Positions 17,825-25,452 of a stretch of DNA of 64,000 bases are shown here, one piece after another (positions within the stretch are counted from its first letter, which is position 1; each line of letters begins with the position of its first letter). The stretch covers positions 62,001 to 126,000 of the forward strand of contig NZ_AQQP01000001.1 of the NCBI RefSeq assembly GCF_002210165.1, written 5' to 3'. The notes under the pieces are model-generated. The model did no database searches, was not told the origin of the DNA, and saw only the letters and a list, made by a program, of their open reading frames with translations. This DNA comes from Phaeobacter sp. 22II1-1F12B (GTDB lineage Bacteria > Pseudomonadota > Alphaproteobacteria > Rhodobacterales > Rhodobacteraceae). Made by a program: the position numbers and the translations under genes.

Positions 17825-18535
17825 TTAGTGCTGCGAAGAAGGCGGCGTTTGCAGCAGATAGAGGCGCGAGCGGGAGGCGAACTCCCTTCGCCAGAGGATG
17901 CCCGTGGTGATCAGCGCCGCAGCGATCAGCGCCACGGGACCCAGCAGCCAGGCCAGCGCCGCAAGGGCGAAATAGGTTGAGCGCATGCCCTGATTGAAGC
18001 TGCGGGCGGCGGTGATGTTGATCTCGGCAGCCTGCCGGGCGCGAGGCTGTGCGATTGGGTCCTCGGGGTCATTGGGCACAGCAGCCATCAGCACGGCGCA
18101 ATAGCCGAAGAGCCGGTGCGCCCAGACATATTTCAGGAAGGCATTGGCCTGAAACAGAAGCACCGAAAGGATTTTCACCTCCCAGACCACGGTCGGCGCG
18201 CTGTCGAGCGTCAGGTCGCGGGCGAGACCGACAAGCTGGTCGGCATTGCCGATCAGGGCAAGCCCGCCGCCGATCGCGATCATCGAGGCGGAGGCAAAGA
18301 AGGTGGTGCCCTGGCGCAGGCTGCTTAGGACCTGACCGTCGAATAGGCGGGGCTGCCGGGTGAGCATATGCACCATCCAGTCACGGCGGAACCCCTGCAT
18401 CAGGAGGCTGACCGATATCCGCGAGCTGCCCGGATTTTCGATCCGCCAGCCGATGCCGAGCCAGCAGATCAGCAGGCAGAGCACGGCGGCCCCGTCGAGA
18501 TAGGAAAACAGCGCGAGGCGATCCTGCCAACTCAT
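17825..18535 (-). CDS. DUF599 family membrane protein
   Basis: 236 residues with about four membrane helices (near residues 10-25, 75-95, 115-150 and 190-215). MVHMLTRQPRLFDGQVLSSL, TTFFASASMIAIGGGLALIG and SFNQGMRSTYFALAALAWLL fit the DUF599 family, which is common in Alphaproteobacteria and of unknown function. I prefer ATG at 18535 over a TTG at 18550. It sits upstream of, and close to, a small secreted protein gene on the same strand, suggesting an envelope unit. Confidence 0.84.
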   Translation of the reverse strand: MSWQDRLALFSYLDGAAVLCLLICWLGIGWRIENPGSSRISVSLLMQGFRRDWMVHMLTRQPRLFDGQVLSSLRQGTTFFASASMIAIGGGLALIGNADQLVGLARDLTLDSAPTVVWEVKILSVLLFQANAFLKYVWAHRLFGYCAVLMAAVPNDPEDPIAQPRARQAAEINITAARSFNQGMRSTYFALAALAWLLGPVALIAAALITTGILWRREFASRSRLYLLQTPPSSQH

Positions 18536-18616
18536 ACCAGAATCCCGCAAGAGGCGGGAAAAACCTTGCCCGGGTCGAGAATTGGAAATATTTCTTTACC
18601 AGATCGGAGAGTTATC

Positions 18617-20065
18617 ATGGACATGCCTGTTGCGAACCCGGCCATTCTGGCCCGAAAGACGGCCCTGGTCGAGCGTCTGCGCGCAGTTTTGCCGGAAGAA
18701 GCGCTGATTTCTGACCCCGCCGAGACCCGCGCCTATGAGTGTGACGCGCTGACCGCCTATGCCTGCCCGCCGATGCTGGCTGTCCTGCCGGGATCGACGC
18801 AGGAGGTTTCGGACATACTGGCGATCTGCCACGAGATGGGCGTGCCGGTGGTGCCGCGCGGATCGGGCACATCGCTGGCCGGGGGTGCGCTGCCGACGGC
18901 GGATTGCGTCATCCTTGGGGTGGCGCGGATGAACGATGTTCTTGAAACGGATTACGAGAACCGCCTGATCCGGGTCCAGACCGGTCGCACCAACCTGAGC
19001 GTGACCGGGGCGGTCGAAGAGGAAGAGTTCTTTTACGCGCCGGATCCATCGAGCCAGCTTGCCTGTGCCATCGCCGGCAACGTGGCGATGAATTCGGGCG
19101 GGGCGCATTGCCTCAAATACGGGGTGACGACCAACAACCTGCTGGGCGTCACGCTCGTGATGATGGATGGCACGGTTGTCGAGATCGGCGGCGGTTACCT
19201 TGATTCCGGGGGGCTGGACCTCTTGGGTGTGATCTGCGGCTCGGAGGGGCAACTTGGCGTGGTGACCGAGGCAACCCTGCGGATCCTGCGCAAGCCCGAG
19301 GGCGCGCGCCCGGTGCTTATGGGGTTCGACAGCAACGAGGTTGCGGGGGCCTGCGTCAGCGATATCATCCAGGCCGGAGTTCTGCCGGTGGCCATCGAAT
19401 TCATGGATCGTCCCTGCATCCAGGCCTGCGAAGCTTTTGCCAAGGCCGGGTACCCCATGTGCGAGGCGCTGTTGATCGTCGAGGTCGAAGGTTCGGAGGC
19501 CGAGATTGATCACCAGCTGGGTCTGATCACCGAGATCGCACAGCGGCACAATCCGGTTGAACTGCGAGAGGCGCGGGATGCGGATGAGGCCGGGCGAATC
19601 TGGCTGGGCCGCAAGAGCGCCTTTGGTGCCATGGGGCAGATCAACGATTACATGTGTCTCGACGGTACGATCCCCGTCTCGGCCCTGCCGCAGGTGCTGC
19701 GCCGGATTGGGGAGATGTCGAGGGAATACGGGTTGGATGTGGCCAACGTGTTCCACGCCGGGGATGGCAACATGCACCCGCTGATCCTGTTCGATGCGAA
19801 CAAGCCCGGCGACCTTGAGCTTTGCGAGAATCTCGGGGCCGATATTCTCAAGCTTTGTGTCGATGTGGGCGGTTGCCTGACCGGAGAGCATGGTGTCGGG
19901 ATCGAGAAGCGTGACCTGATGCTTTATCAGTATTCCGAGACGGACCTTGAGGCGCAGATGCGGGTGAAGGATGTTTTCGATCCGAACTGGCTGCTTAACC
20001 CGGCCAAGGTCTTTCCGCTGTCGGTTTCCGAGGCACGGCGGGGAGATCTGGCCGATGTGGCGTGA
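18617..20065 (+). CDS. glcD: Glycolate oxidase FAD-binding subunit GlcD
   Basis: 482 residues of the FAD-linked oxidase (FAD_binding_4) family. The flavin-binding segment PRGSGTSLAGGALPTADCVI is near residue 95, PSSQLACAIAGNVAMNSGGA follows, and the C-terminal domain carries VFHAGDGNMHP and CLTGEHGVGIEKRD. GlcD with GlcE and GlcF oxidises glycolate to glyoxylate and passes electrons to the respiratory chain; glycolate from phytoplankton is a typical marine substrate. The ATG at 18617 is preceded by GGAGAG; longer in-frame starts add only antisense-type sequence. First gene of glcDEF. Confidence 0.95.
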   Translation: MDMPVANPAILARKTALVERLRAVLPEEALISDPAETRAYECDALTAYACPPMLAVLPGSTQEVSDILAICHEMGVPVVPRGSGTSLAGGALPTADCVILGVARMNDVLETDYENRLIRVQTGRTNLSVTGAVEEEEFFYAPDPSSQLACAIAGNVAMNSGGAHCLKYGVTTNNLLGVTLVMMDGTVVEIGGGYLDSGGLDLLGVICGSEGQLGVVTEATLRILRKPEGARPVLMGFDSNEVAGACVSDIIQAGVLPVAIEFMDRPCIQACEAFAKAGYPMCEALLIVEVEGSEAEIDHQLGLITEIAQRHNPVELREARDADEAGRIWLGRKSAFGAMGQINDYMCLDGTIPVSALPQVLRRIGEMSREYGLDVANVFHAGDGNMHPLILFDANKPGDLELCENLGADILKLCVDVGGCLTGEHGVGIEKRDLMLYQYSETDLEAQMRVKDVFDPNWLLNPAKVFPLSVSEARRGDLADVA

Positions 20066-20088
20066 GATAGCCTTTTCGGGGCCAGCCC

Positions 20089-20136
20089 CGTCGCCCTTGC
20101 GGGCGACTCCCCGGGATATTTGAAACCCAAAGAAGG
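20089..20136 (+). repeat. Dispersed intergenic repeat, type 1, copy B (inside glc operon)
   Basis: A hairpin GTCGCCC TTGC GGGCGAC is followed by TCCCCGGGATATTTGAAACC and CAAAGAAGG. It lies between glcD and glcE, and its final AAGAAGG also serves as the ribosome site for glcE, five bases before the ATG. Confidence 0.75.
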
Positions 20137-20141
20137 TCAGG

Positions 20142-21263
20142 ATGACTCCAGAAAGCGAAGAGGAACTGTCGGCAATGCTGGCCGAACGCCGCGACCCCGT
20201 AGTGATAAGGGGTGGCGGTACGCGCGGTATCGGCATGGAGGCTCCCTTTTTGGAAACCGGGCGTCTGAGCGGCATCGAACTTTACGAACCCGGTGCGCTG
20301 ACGCTGGTTGCCGGTGCGGGGACACCGCTGGCAGAGATCTCAGAGGTGCTGGCCGAGGGCAACCAACGTCTGGCCTTCGAGCCGATGGATCATCGCGGCC
20401 TTTTGAGAAGTGATGGAGAGCCGACCATCGGCGGAATCGTGGCCGCCAATATCTCGGGGCCGCGACGGATACAGGTTGGGGCTTGCCGGGATCACCTGCT
20501 TGGGGTGCGCTTCGTGGACGGGAGCGGCACCGTCATCAAGAACGGCGGGCGCGTGATGAAGAACGTGACCGGCTATGATTTGGTGAAGCTGATGGCGGGG
20601 AGCTGGGGGACGCTGGGCGTATTGAGCCAAGTCTCGCTCAAGGTCCTGCCGGAAAGCGAGACCGAGGCGACGCTTTTGCTGCCCTGCCCCGATGTTGCGA
20701 CGGCTGTGTCGCGTATGTCCGCCGCGCTTGGTTCGCCCTTTGAGGTGACCGGGGCGGCCTGCGGCCCGCGCGATGGTGCGCTCACGGTGATGCTGCGGCT
20801 TGAAGGGTTCGAGGCTTCCGTCGCCTATCGCGCGCAGCGTCTGGTGGATCAGCTGGGCGATGTATCTCTGGTATCTGATCGCGATGAATCGCGGCGGATA
20901 TGGCGGGATATTCGCGATGTTTCGGCCTTTCATGGGAGGGCCGGAGATGTCTGGCGCATTTCCGTCAAACCGGGCGATGCGCCGGAGATTTCGTCGCGGC
21001 TTGAGGCAGAGGCGCTGTCCTTTGACTGGGGCGGCGGGTTGATCTGGGCGTTGGTGAGCGAAGGCACCGACCTGCGCCAGCGGATTGGTCCATTCAGCGG
21101 TCACGCGACACTCGTTCGAGCGAGCAACGATACCCGTACGCGGATTGGCATGTTCCAGCCGGAGCCCGCGCCGCTGGCCGCGATCAGCGCCGGATTGCGC
21201 GAGAGGTTCGATCCGCACGGTATTCTCAACCCCGGCCTGATGAAGACCCCCGCCCATGCGTGA
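20142..21263 (+). CDS. glcE: Glycolate oxidase FAD-binding subunit GlcE
   Basis: 373 residues. The N-terminal FAD-binding region has VVIRGGGTRGIGME and EPMDHRGLLRSDGEPTIGGI, followed by RDHLLGVRFVDGSGTVIKNG and GGRVMKNVTGYDLVKLMAGS, which are typical of GlcE. The end, ERFDPHGILNPGLM, matches the family C-terminus. GlcE is an accessory flavoprotein required for glycolate dehydrogenase activity. It is the second gene of the operon, 76 bases after glcD, with a dispersed repeat in the gap that supplies the ribosome site. Confidence 0.94.
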   Translation: MTPESEEELSAMLAERRDPVVIRGGGTRGIGMEAPFLETGRLSGIELYEPGALTLVAGAGTPLAEISEVLAEGNQRLAFEPMDHRGLLRSDGEPTIGGIVAANISGPRRIQVGACRDHLLGVRFVDGSGTVIKNGGRVMKNVTGYDLVKLMAGSWGTLGVLSQVSLKVLPESETEATLLLPCPDVATAVSRMSAALGSPFEVTGAACGPRDGALTVMLRLEGFEASVAYRAQRLVDQLGDVSLVSDRDESRRIWRDIRDVSAFHGRAGDVWRISVKPGDAPEISSRLEAEALSFDWGGGLIWALVSEGTDLRQRIGPFSGHATLVRASNDTRTRIGMFQPEPAPLAAISAGLRERFDPHGILNPGLMKTPAHA

Positions 21264-21335
21264 ATGCGAACGACCAATGAACGGCCGCGTCGCGACAAGC
21301 CGCAAAGAGGCGAACCATGAAAGAGAGAGGCGCTG

Positions 21336-22727
21336 ATGCAGACCCATTTTACCGATGCACAGCTTGCCGACCCCGACGTTCAGCGGTCGAACGAGATCCT
21401 GCGGGCCTGCGTCCATTGCGGATTCTGCACGGCGACCTGCCCGACCTACCAGGTGCTGGGGGATGAGCTCGACAGTCCGCGTGGCCGTATCTACCTGATC
21501 AAGGACATGCTGGAAAACAACCGGGTGCCGGATGACAAGACCGTCCGGCACATCGACCGCTGCCTGTCCTGCCTTGCCTGCATGACAACCTGTCCCTCGG
21601 GTGTGCATTACATGCACCTCGTGGACCATGCCCGCAGCTATATCGAGGAAAACTACCAGCGCCCCCCCTCCGACCGGGCGCTGCGCTGGGTGCTGGCGCG
21701 TATCCTGCCCTATCCCAACCGCTTTCGCCTTGCGCTTCTTGCGGCCAAGATCGGCAGACCGTTCAAGCGGCTGATGCCCGATGCGCGGCTCAGAGCAATG
21801 CTGGACATGGCACCGCGCGATATCCCGCCGGTAAGCCACAATGACGATCCGCAGAGCTTTGCGCCGGAGGGCAAGCGGCGCAAACGGGTCGCGCTAATGA
21901 CCGGCTGTGCGCAAAAGGCGCTCAACACCGACATCAACGATGCGACCATCCGGCTGCTGACGCGGCTGGGATGCGAGGTTGTCGTCGCAGAGGGCGCGGG
22001 TTGCTGCGGGGCACTAACCCATCACATGGGTAAGACCGATGAAAGCCACGCCTCTGCCGCGCGCAACATCCGGGCCTGGCATAACGAGATTCATAACGGC
22101 GGGCTTGATGCCATCGTCATCAACACCTCGGGCTGCGGCACGACCGTGAAAGACTATGGCCATATGTTCCGCGAGGACGGTGACCTTGCCGCCTGCGCCG
22201 CACAGGTATCGGATCTGGCCTGCGATATCAGCGAGTTACTGGTCCGGCTGCTGGACGAAGACTCTGGCGAAAAGCACTCGACCGCCAAGTCGCTGGTGGC
22301 CGGGACCGACCGGGCTGAAACGCCCGAGGCGCCGCATCACGGTATGGTCGTCGCCTATCACGCGGCCTGCTCTCTCCAGCATGGGCAAAAGATCAAGAAC
22401 CACCCGAAAACCCTGCTGAAAAACGCAGGCTTCACCGTGGTTGAACCTGCCGACAGCCACCTGTGCTGCGGGTCCGCAGGCACCTACAACCTGATGCAGC
22501 CAAAGATTTCTGGCCAGCTGAAAGAACGCAAGATCCGCACGCTCGAGGCGCGAAACCCCGACATCATCGCGGCTGGAAACATCGGCTGCATGATGCAGAT
22601 CGGGTCGGGCACCGGGGTACCGGTCGTGCATACGGTCGAGCTTTTGGATTGGGCAAGTGGCGGCCCGAAACCGCCCGCGCTCAGCAGAAATGCAACAGCA
22701 CCATCGGGCCCGCCGATACTTCGTTGA
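21336..22727 (+). CDS. glcF: Glycolate oxidase iron-sulfur subunit GlcF
   Basis: 463 residues. Two [4Fe-4S] ferredoxin motifs are present, CVHCGFCTATCPTY near residue 29 and CLSCLACMTTCPSG near residue 79. Two CCG (heterodisulfide reductase-like) motifs follow, GAGCCGAL and LCCGSAGTYN. GlcF passes electrons from the GlcDE flavoproteins to quinone. Length is slightly above E. coli GlcF (407) because of a linker around residues 310-325 and a C-terminal tail. Third gene of glcDEF; the gap to glcE is 72 bases. Confidence 0.95.
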   Translation: MQTHFTDAQLADPDVQRSNEILRACVHCGFCTATCPTYQVLGDELDSPRGRIYLIKDMLENNRVPDDKTVRHIDRCLSCLACMTTCPSGVHYMHLVDHARSYIEENYQRPPSDRALRWVLARILPYPNRFRLALLAAKIGRPFKRLMPDARLRAMLDMAPRDIPPVSHNDDPQSFAPEGKRRKRVALMTGCAQKALNTDINDATIRLLTRLGCEVVVAEGAGCCGALTHHMGKTDESHASAARNIRAWHNEIHNGGLDAIVINTSGCGTTVKDYGHMFREDGDLAACAAQVSDLACDISELLVRLLDEDSGEKHSTAKSLVAGTDRAETPEAPHHGMVVAYHAACSLQHGQKIKNHPKTLLKNAGFTVVEPADSHLCCGSAGTYNLMQPKISGQLKERKIRTLEARNPDIIAAGNIGCMMQIGSGTGVPVVHTVELLDWASGGPKPPALSRNATAPSGPPILR

Positions 22728-22790
22728 TGCGCCGTATTTTCGCCTTAAGACACGGGTAATCGGAATCATTAACAAGTATGGGAGTACCGC

Positions 22791-23603
22791 GTGCGCCGCT
22801 GGATCGGATTTCTATTTGCGATTTCACTGCCGCTGGTCGCCACGGCCGAGGATTCTCCCCTGCACCGGCTCGACACGACCGAGGATGGACGCGCCTGGGA
22901 GGCGGTAGGACGGCTTGACGTCAATGGCGCGGGCTTTTGTACAGGCGCGCTGATCGCGCCCGACCTTGTACTGACAGCCGCGCATTGTCTGTTCGACAAG
23001 ACCTCACGGAACCGGATTGCCGCGGAAACCATCGAATTCATGGCGGGCTGGCGCAACGGACGGGCCTCGGCCTACCGGCATGTGCGCCGCGCCATCGTCC
23101 ATCCGGATTACGAATTCGCCGGCGATGTGTCACCGGAACGGGTCCGCAACGATCTGGCCCTGCTCGAACTTCAGCACCCGATCAGGAACACGACGGTAAC
23201 GCCGTTCCGCACGGCCACCCGCCCGAGTACCGGCGAAGAGATCGGGATCGTGTCCTACGCCCATGACCGCTCCGAAGCGCCCTCCCTGCAGGATGTCTGC
23301 CACGTCATGGCCCGCCAGCAGGGGATGCTGATCATGTCCTGCGACGTCGATTACGGGTCTTCCGGTGCGCCAATCTTTTCCTTTTCCGACGGCACGCCAC
23401 GCATCGTTTCCGTCGTCTCGGCCAAGGCCGAAGTCGGCGATCAGCGCGTTGCACTGGGCACCGATCTGGAAGGCCCTTTGACCGTTCTGCTGGCCGATCT
23501 GGCCGCCGGTGCAGGCTTTGACGTCCCGAATGCGCCCCGGATCGGCCGGATCCGCGTGGGCGATGAGAAACACCAGACCGGAGCGAAATTCGTCAAACCA
23601 TGA
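22791..23603 (+). CDS. Secreted trypsin-like serine protease
   Basis: 270 residues with a signal peptide (RRWIGFLFAISLPLVATAE). The catalytic triad of the S1 fold is visible: His in LVLTAAHCLF, Asp in RNDLALLEL and Ser in DYGSSGAPIFSF. The start is GTG at 22791, preceded by GGGAG. Its stop overlaps the start of the next small secreted protein by 4 bases (ATGA), so the two form an operon. It is probably periplasmic; the target is unknown. The SSGAP variant instead of GDSGGP is seen in bacterial V8-like and related members. Confidence 0.9.
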   Translation: MRRWIGFLFAISLPLVATAEDSPLHRLDTTEDGRAWEAVGRLDVNGAGFCTGALIAPDLVLTAAHCLFDKTSRNRIAAETIEFMAGWRNGRASAYRHVRRAIVHPDYEFAGDVSPERVRNDLALLELQHPIRNTTVTPFRTATRPSTGEEIGIVSYAHDRSEAPSLQDVCHVMARQQGMLIMSCDVDYGSSGAPIFSFSDGTPRIVSVVSAKAEVGDQRVALGTDLEGPLTVLLADLAAGAGFDVPNAPRIGRIRVGDEKHQTGAKFVKP

Positions 23604-24019
23604 TAAAACCCCTGCTAGCCGCCTGCGTCCTTGCCGTTTCATTCGCGACCCCCTCGCTGGCCGAGGACGTGGAACCGATCAACATCAGCAGAGCCATACC
23701 GGTGAGTTCGCCTGTAGAGGGCGCATGGGGCGGGCTGAGCGCAATATCCGGCGCTGGCAAAGGGGCGCCGTCACGCATGGGAAGGCCCTGCCTTCAGGTC
23801 GGACAGGGATCGCGGCCGGGCACAAACTGCCTGCCGAAAAAACCGTTCGATTATGGTAAATTCGGCCAATCCGGCATTTCCGACCTGTTTTCCTTCGAAG
23901 AGGCAGACACCAAGGCCGGGTACTATATCCACGTCGATATGCGCCGCTTGAATGAACTGAACGCGCAAACGCGCAGCCATCGATCCGACCAAGACAGGAC
24001 ACGCAAGGGCACGCGCTGA
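23600..24019 (+). CDS. Small secreted protein coupled to the serine protease
   Basis: 139 residues with a signal peptide (KPLLAACVLAVSFATPSLAE). The mature protein has two cysteines (RPCLQVG and TNCLPKK) and a basic C-terminal tail rich in Arg. No family is recognised. Translationally coupled to the upstream trypsin-like gene, so it could be a substrate, inhibitor or chaperone of the protease; this is inference from the overlap alone. Confidence 0.7.
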   Translation: MIKPLLAACVLAVSFATPSLAEDVEPINISRAIPVSSPVEGAWGGLSAISGAGKGAPSRMGRPCLQVGQGSRPGTNCLPKKPFDYGKFGQSGISDLFSFEEADTKAGYYIHVDMRRLNELNAQTRSHRSDQDRTRKGTR

Positions 24020-24040
24020 AGAAATCCGCCATGCACAGGT

Positions 24041-24069
24041 CTTGACAGAAAATTCCTCAATTCCCATCT
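24041..24069 (+). promoter_or_regulatory. Candidate heat-shock (RpoH) promoter of hsp20
   Basis: CTTGACA at 24041-24047 and CCCATCT at 24063-24069 are 15 bases apart. This fits the sigma-32 type pattern CTTGAAA / CCCCATnT. It lies about 100 bases before the small heat-shock gene. Confidence 0.5.
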
Positions 24070-24072
24070 GAG

Positions 24073-24162
24073 CTTTGTCGGGATGCCAAAAAGGGTTCCG
24101 GCAAAGTCCAATCGCTCGTCCCCTGTGGAGGGCAATGAATAAATCGCTCAAAGATGAGGATT
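24073..24162 (+). promoter_or_regulatory. ROSE-like RNA thermometer in the hsp20 5' UTR
   Basis: Two hairpins are visible. The first pairs CTTTGTCGG (24073-24081) with CCGGCAAAG (24098-24106). The last pairs AATC-CTC (24142-24149, with a bulged G at 24146) with GAGGATT (24156-24162) around a six-base loop. The last one sequesters the ribosome site GAGGA, eight bases before the ATG. UCGCU opposite AGGA with a bulged G is exactly the U(U/C)GCU signature of ROSE elements, known to control small heat-shock genes. Confidence 0.65.
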
Positions 24163-24168
24163 AAACCT

Positions 24169-24639
24169 ATGCGTACGTTTGATTTTGCACCGCTTCACCG
24201 TGCAACCGTCGGCTTTGACCAACTGGCCGACCTGATGGACCGTCTCGTCACCAATGACGTGGGCCAGTCCACCTACCCCCCTTACAACATTGAAAAAACC
24301 GCTGACGACGCTTATCGCATCTCGATTGCCGTTGCCGGTTTCACCGACGATGACCTGATGGTCGAAGTCAAGGAAAAGGCGCTGGTCGTCTCGGCCAAGA
24401 AAGCCGACGAAGACGGCGAGAACCGCACTTACCTGCATCGCGGCATCGCGACCCGCGCTTTCGAACGCCGGTTCCATCTGGCCGACCATGTTCGCGTCAC
24501 TGGCGCGACCCATGCCAACGGCATGCTTCATATCGACCTTGAACGCGAGGTGCCCGAGGCGCTGAAACCGCGCCGCATCCAGATCGCGTCCTCGACGGAA
24601 AAGAAAACCGACGTCATCGAGTCCAAATCGGTGAACTGA
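24169..24639 (+). CDS. Small heat-shock protein, Hsp20/IbpA family
   Basis: 156 residues. The N-terminal MRTFDFAPLHRATVGFDQL is typical of IbpA-like class A proteins. The alpha-crystallin domain spans about residues 30-130, with YPPYNIEKTADDAYRISIAV and ATHANGMLHIDL, where the usual AxxxNGVL motif is seen. It holds unfolding proteins during stress for later refolding by DnaK/ClpB. I choose the ATG at 24169 because GAGGA lies eight bases upstream and the shorter N-terminus fits the family. Expression is likely controlled by a heat-shock promoter and a thermometer hairpin in the leader. Confidence 0.95.
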   Translation: MRTFDFAPLHRATVGFDQLADLMDRLVTNDVGQSTYPPYNIEKTADDAYRISIAVAGFTDDDLMVEVKEKALVVSAKKADEDGENRTYLHRGIATRAFERRFHLADHVRVTGATHANGMLHIDLEREVPEALKPRRIQIASSTEKKTDVIESKSVN

Positions 24640-24671
24640 TAATCGGGTTGATCTAGCCCGTTCATCTGCCG

Positions 24672-24735
24672 GCGCCCGTCCGGTTCTTGCCCGCGAACGC
24701 AGGCGCAGGAACCGGGCGGGCGCTTTTCGTTTTTG
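24672..24735 (+). terminator. Rho-independent terminator after hsp20
   Basis: GCGCCCGTCCGGTTC pairs with GAACCGGGCGGGCGC (one mismatch) over a long loop and is followed by TTTTCGTTTTT. Confidence 0.75.
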
Positions 24736-24798
24736 ACGACTCTTCCAGTGTGTTTTCAGGACCGCAGGAATGTGGTCAAAAAAATTATCTATAATTTC

Positions 24799-24823
24799 GG
24801 AACACTTGCGGCCTGCTCACGTT
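24799..24823 (+). promoter_or_regulatory. Candidate EcfG (general stress) promoter
   Basis: GGAAC-N16-CGTT exactly, the alphaproteobacterial EcfG consensus, ending 36 bases before the ATG of the PRC-barrel gene. A TATAAT at 24790-24795 lies next to it but has no good -35 partner. Confidence 0.6.
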
Positions 24824-24859
24824 GTTTTTCCAAGCGAAATACAAAGGAGGAGTTTCGAA

Positions 24860-25396
24860 ATGAACTTCAATTACAAAACCCTCACCGCCAGCACTCTTGC
24901 TCTGACTCTGGCTGCGGCCGGTGCCATGGCCGAGACCACGACCACCAGCGCGAGCACCATGAACGACGCAGAGCCGAACGCCACTGAAACGACCATGGGT
25001 AGCGAGACGATGAACCGCGATTCCATGCAGAATGTCGATCTGGATTCGATGAAGGGCAACCTGATCCGGACGCGCGATATCACGGGCGGCACCATTTACA
25101 CGATGAACGAAGCCGATGACGAAGGTTGGGATCCCGAGACGCGCTACAACGAAGTCGGCGCTGACTGGAACCAGATCGGTGAAATCGAAGACATCATCCT
25201 GTCCAAAGAAGGCCAGATGATCGGTATCGTCGGCGAAGTCGGTGGTTTTCTCGACATCGGTGACAAGCACGTCCTGATTTCGATCGACGACGTGAACCTC
25301 GTGCCGGTCGACGATGAAACGTACGCCTTCCTGACCCGCCTGAACGAAGAGCAACTGGAAGAGCTGCCCGAAGTTGACGAAGGCTTCTGGGACTAA
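24860..25396 (+). CDS. Secreted PRC-barrel domain protein
   Basis: 178 residues. A signal peptide (YKTLTASTLALTLAAAGAMA) is followed by a Thr/Met-rich linker (about residues 25-60) and a PRC-barrel domain, visible as DWNQIGEIEDIILSKEGQMI and GIVGEVGGFLDIGDKHVLIS. Secreted PRC-barrel proteins are common in Alphaproteobacteria and often stress-induced; biochemical role unclear. The start at 24860 is fixed by AAAGGAGGAG. A GGAAC-N16-CGTT promoter upstream suggests general stress control. Confidence 0.9.
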   Translation: MNFNYKTLTASTLALTLAAAGAMAETTTTSASTMNDAEPNATETTMGSETMNRDSMQNVDLDSMKGNLIRTRDITGGTIYTMNEADDEGWDPETRYNEVGADWNQIGEIEDIILSKEGQMIGIVGEVGGFLDIGDKHVLISIDDVNLVPVDDETYAFLTRLNEEQLEELPEVDEGFWD

Positions 25397-25420
25397 GTCT
25401 CTTGAGTTATTCCAAAGAAA

Positions 25421-25444
25421 AAGGGGCCTTTCGGCCCCTTTTTT
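25421..25444. terminator. Bidirectional Rho-independent terminator
   Basis: AAGGGGCC TTTC GGCCCCTT with T-runs on both sides, between the convergent PRC-barrel and semialdehyde dehydrogenase genes. Confidence 0.85.
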
Positions 25445-25452
25445 GTGCGCGA

